This document shows positions 5,087 through 6,258 of a stretch of 6,258 bases of DNA, piece after piece (the stretch's first letter is position 1; the number at the start of each line of letters is the position of its first letter). Location of the stretch: contig CAJAHV010000355.1 in assembly GCA_903939555.1 (NCBI GenBank), positions 1 through 6,258 of the forward strand, written 5' to 3'. Below the pieces are notes generated by a model that was not told the origin of the DNA, made no database searches, and was given only the letters and a program-made list of their open reading frames with translations. This DNA is from an uncultured Alphaproteobacteria bacterium (GTDB taxonomy: Bacteria > Pseudomonadota > Alphaproteobacteria > Sphingomonadales > Sphingomonadaceae). Position numbers and translations under genes: made by a program.

Positions 5087-6258
5087 GTGAAGCGTCTGTT
5101 TCTTGCCGGTAGTGCGCTGGCTTTGCTGTTATCCGTGCCTGCCGTTGCCGCCGATGCCCCCAGGGCGCCCGATCTGACCGCGCGGATCATCGATGCCGGC
5201 ATGAACCATGGCGAGATCATGCTGACCGCCCAGTATCTGACCGATCGCATCGGCGGTCGCATCCCCAATTCGCCGGCGATGCGCGCTGCGGAGCGCTGGA
5301 CGCAAAGCCGGTTTCGCGATTGGGGACTAAGCAATGTCCATGCTGAACCCTTTCTGTTCGGGCGCGGTTGGGCGATCGAGGCGATCAATGTCCGCATGAC
5401 GCTGCCGCGCGTGCTGACGCTGCGCGCCATCCCCATTGCCTTTACCCCGGGCACCGCCGGGCCGGTGACCGCCGACATCATCGTCGCGCCGATCGCCAAG
5501 GAAGCCGATTTCGCACGCTGGAAGGGCAAGCTGGCCGGCAGGATCGTGCTGGTGTCGCGGCCGGGCGAGGGGTCGGAGCCCGGCAAGCCGGCGTTCCAGA
5601 GGTTGTCCGATGAGGAAATCCGCAAGCTCGACACGTTCGACCAGCCGGTCACCGACAGCAGTGCCGCCGACCGGCGCACCAAGCGCAGCGCCTGGGACAT
5701 GAAGCTCGATGCCTTTCTCAAGGCCGAAGGCGCGCTGGTCTATGTCAAGCAATCCTATCGCGATGGCGGGCTTTTGCACGGTGAAGGCTATGGCTATCGC
5801 CTCGACGACCAGCGTCAGGTGCCGGGTATCGAACTTGCCGCCGAGGATTATCGCCGGCTGGCACGGCTGGCCAAGACCAATGTTCCCGGTGCGTCGGATC
5901 GCGTCACGCTCGAAATCGATTCGCGCGTCAAATTTTTCGCCGAGGACCCCAACGCCAACAACGTCATCGCCGATATTCCGGGCAGCGATGCCAAGGCCGG
6001 CTATGTCATGGCCGGCGCGCACCTCGACAGTTGGGTGGCGGCTGATGGTGCCAATGACAATGGCGCCGGCAGCGTCGTTGTGATGGAGGCAGCGCGCATC
6101 CTTGCCAGCCTGGGCGTCAAGCCGAAGCGCACCATCCGCTTTGCGCTGTGGAATGCCGAGGAACAGGGCCTGCTCGGCAGCCTTGCCTATATCGACCAGC
6201 ATCTTGCCGCCCGGCCGCCGGAAACCGACCCTGAAAAACTCAAGGCTGGTGATTGGTC
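5087..6258 (+). CDS. Secreted M28-family zinc metallopeptidase with PA-like domain (3' end missing)
   Basis: The frame runs off the right edge after 390 complete codons. GTG 5087 is preceded by GGGGG (5075-5079) at 7 bases and begins a clear signal peptide: MKR, a hydrophobic core (4-17) and cleavage near AVA-AD (after about residue 21). The product is therefore exported, probably to the periplasm. No lipobox Cys is visible. Residues about 127-262 resemble a protease-associated (PA) domain inserted before the catalytic core. The core has GAHLDSW (310-316; His312 zinc ligand, Asp314), GANDNGAG (321-328; Asp324 bridging ligand) and WNAEEQGLLGS (355-365; Glu358 general base, Glu359 zinc ligand). 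Later zinc ligands lie outside the window. Members are aminopeptidases or carboxypeptidases, and the exact specificity cannot be told. The overall arrangement resembles the Q-type/PSMA-like carboxypeptidases. It does not overlap suhB and is probably separately transcribed. Confidence 0.9.
   Translation, partial: MKRLFLAGSALALLLSVPAVAADAPRAPDLTARIIDAGMNHGEIMLTAQYLTDRIGGRIPNSPAMRAAERWTQSRFRDWGLSNVHAEPFLFGRGWAIEAINVRMTLPRVLTLRAIPIAFTPGTAGPVTADIIVAPIAKEADFARWKGKLAGRIVLVSRPGEGSEPGKPAFQRLSDEEIRKLDTFDQPVTDSSAADRRTKRSAWDMKLDAFLKAEGALVYVKQSYRDGGLLHGEGYGYRLDDQRQVPGIELAAEDYRRLARLAKTNVPGASDRVTLEIDSRVKFFAEDPNANNVIADIPGSDAKAGYVMAGAHLDSWVAADGANDNGAGSVVVMEAARILASLGVKPKRTIRFALWNAEEQGLLGSLAYIDQHLAARPPETDPEKLKAGDW

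Noticed and set aside
5327..6202. Minus-strand open frame (291 codons) opposite the M28 peptidase gene
   Set aside because: It lies entirely antisense to recognisable PA and M28 domains and shows no motif of its own.

Overview
The window is high-GC DNA with dense, mostly same-strand coding. Gene content and protein style suggest an alphaproteobacterium, most likely of the order Sphingomonadales. The reasons are the gap-pgk-class I aldolase order, the wording of the Pgk and ThiE motifs, and GTG starts. This placement is inferred from family knowledge, not from a database search.

Layout. Positions 1-102 hold the 3' end of gap (glyceraldehyde-3-phosphate dehydrogenase). Eight bases later comes complete pgk (111-1307). 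It overlaps by one base a small helical protein of unknown function (1307-1642). Class I fructose-bisphosphate aldolase (1683-2591) follows after 40 bases. These four genes look like one central-carbon operon covering lower glycolysis and gluconeogenesis. A DUF937-like gene on the minus strand (3157-2573) converges on the aldolase gene, and their 3' ends overlap by 19 bases. It diverges from thiE (GTG start, 3242-3949), and candidate back-to-back promoters lie in the 84-base gap. After a 244-base non-coding stretch comes suhB, an inositol-monophosphatase family gene (4194-4991). After another 95 bases, a secreted M28 metallopeptidase gene (5087 onward) runs off the right edge.

The most interesting part is the 244-base leader of suhB. 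It contains a close match to boxA, the RNA site bound by NusB/NusE in ribosomal RNA antitermination (4034-4045). In E. coli, SuhB is itself part of the Nus antitermination complex, and its mRNA carries a boxA used for feedback control. Here the boxA lies entirely within the 14-nt loop of an 11-bp stem (4022-4057). Three more hairpins follow before an exposed Shine-Dalgarno site. This suggests a structured boxA autoregulatory leader for suhB in an alphaproteobacterium.

Apart from that leader the region looks like ordinary housekeeping chromosome. I saw no mobile elements, tRNA or rRNA genes, CRISPR arrays or clear intrinsic terminators.
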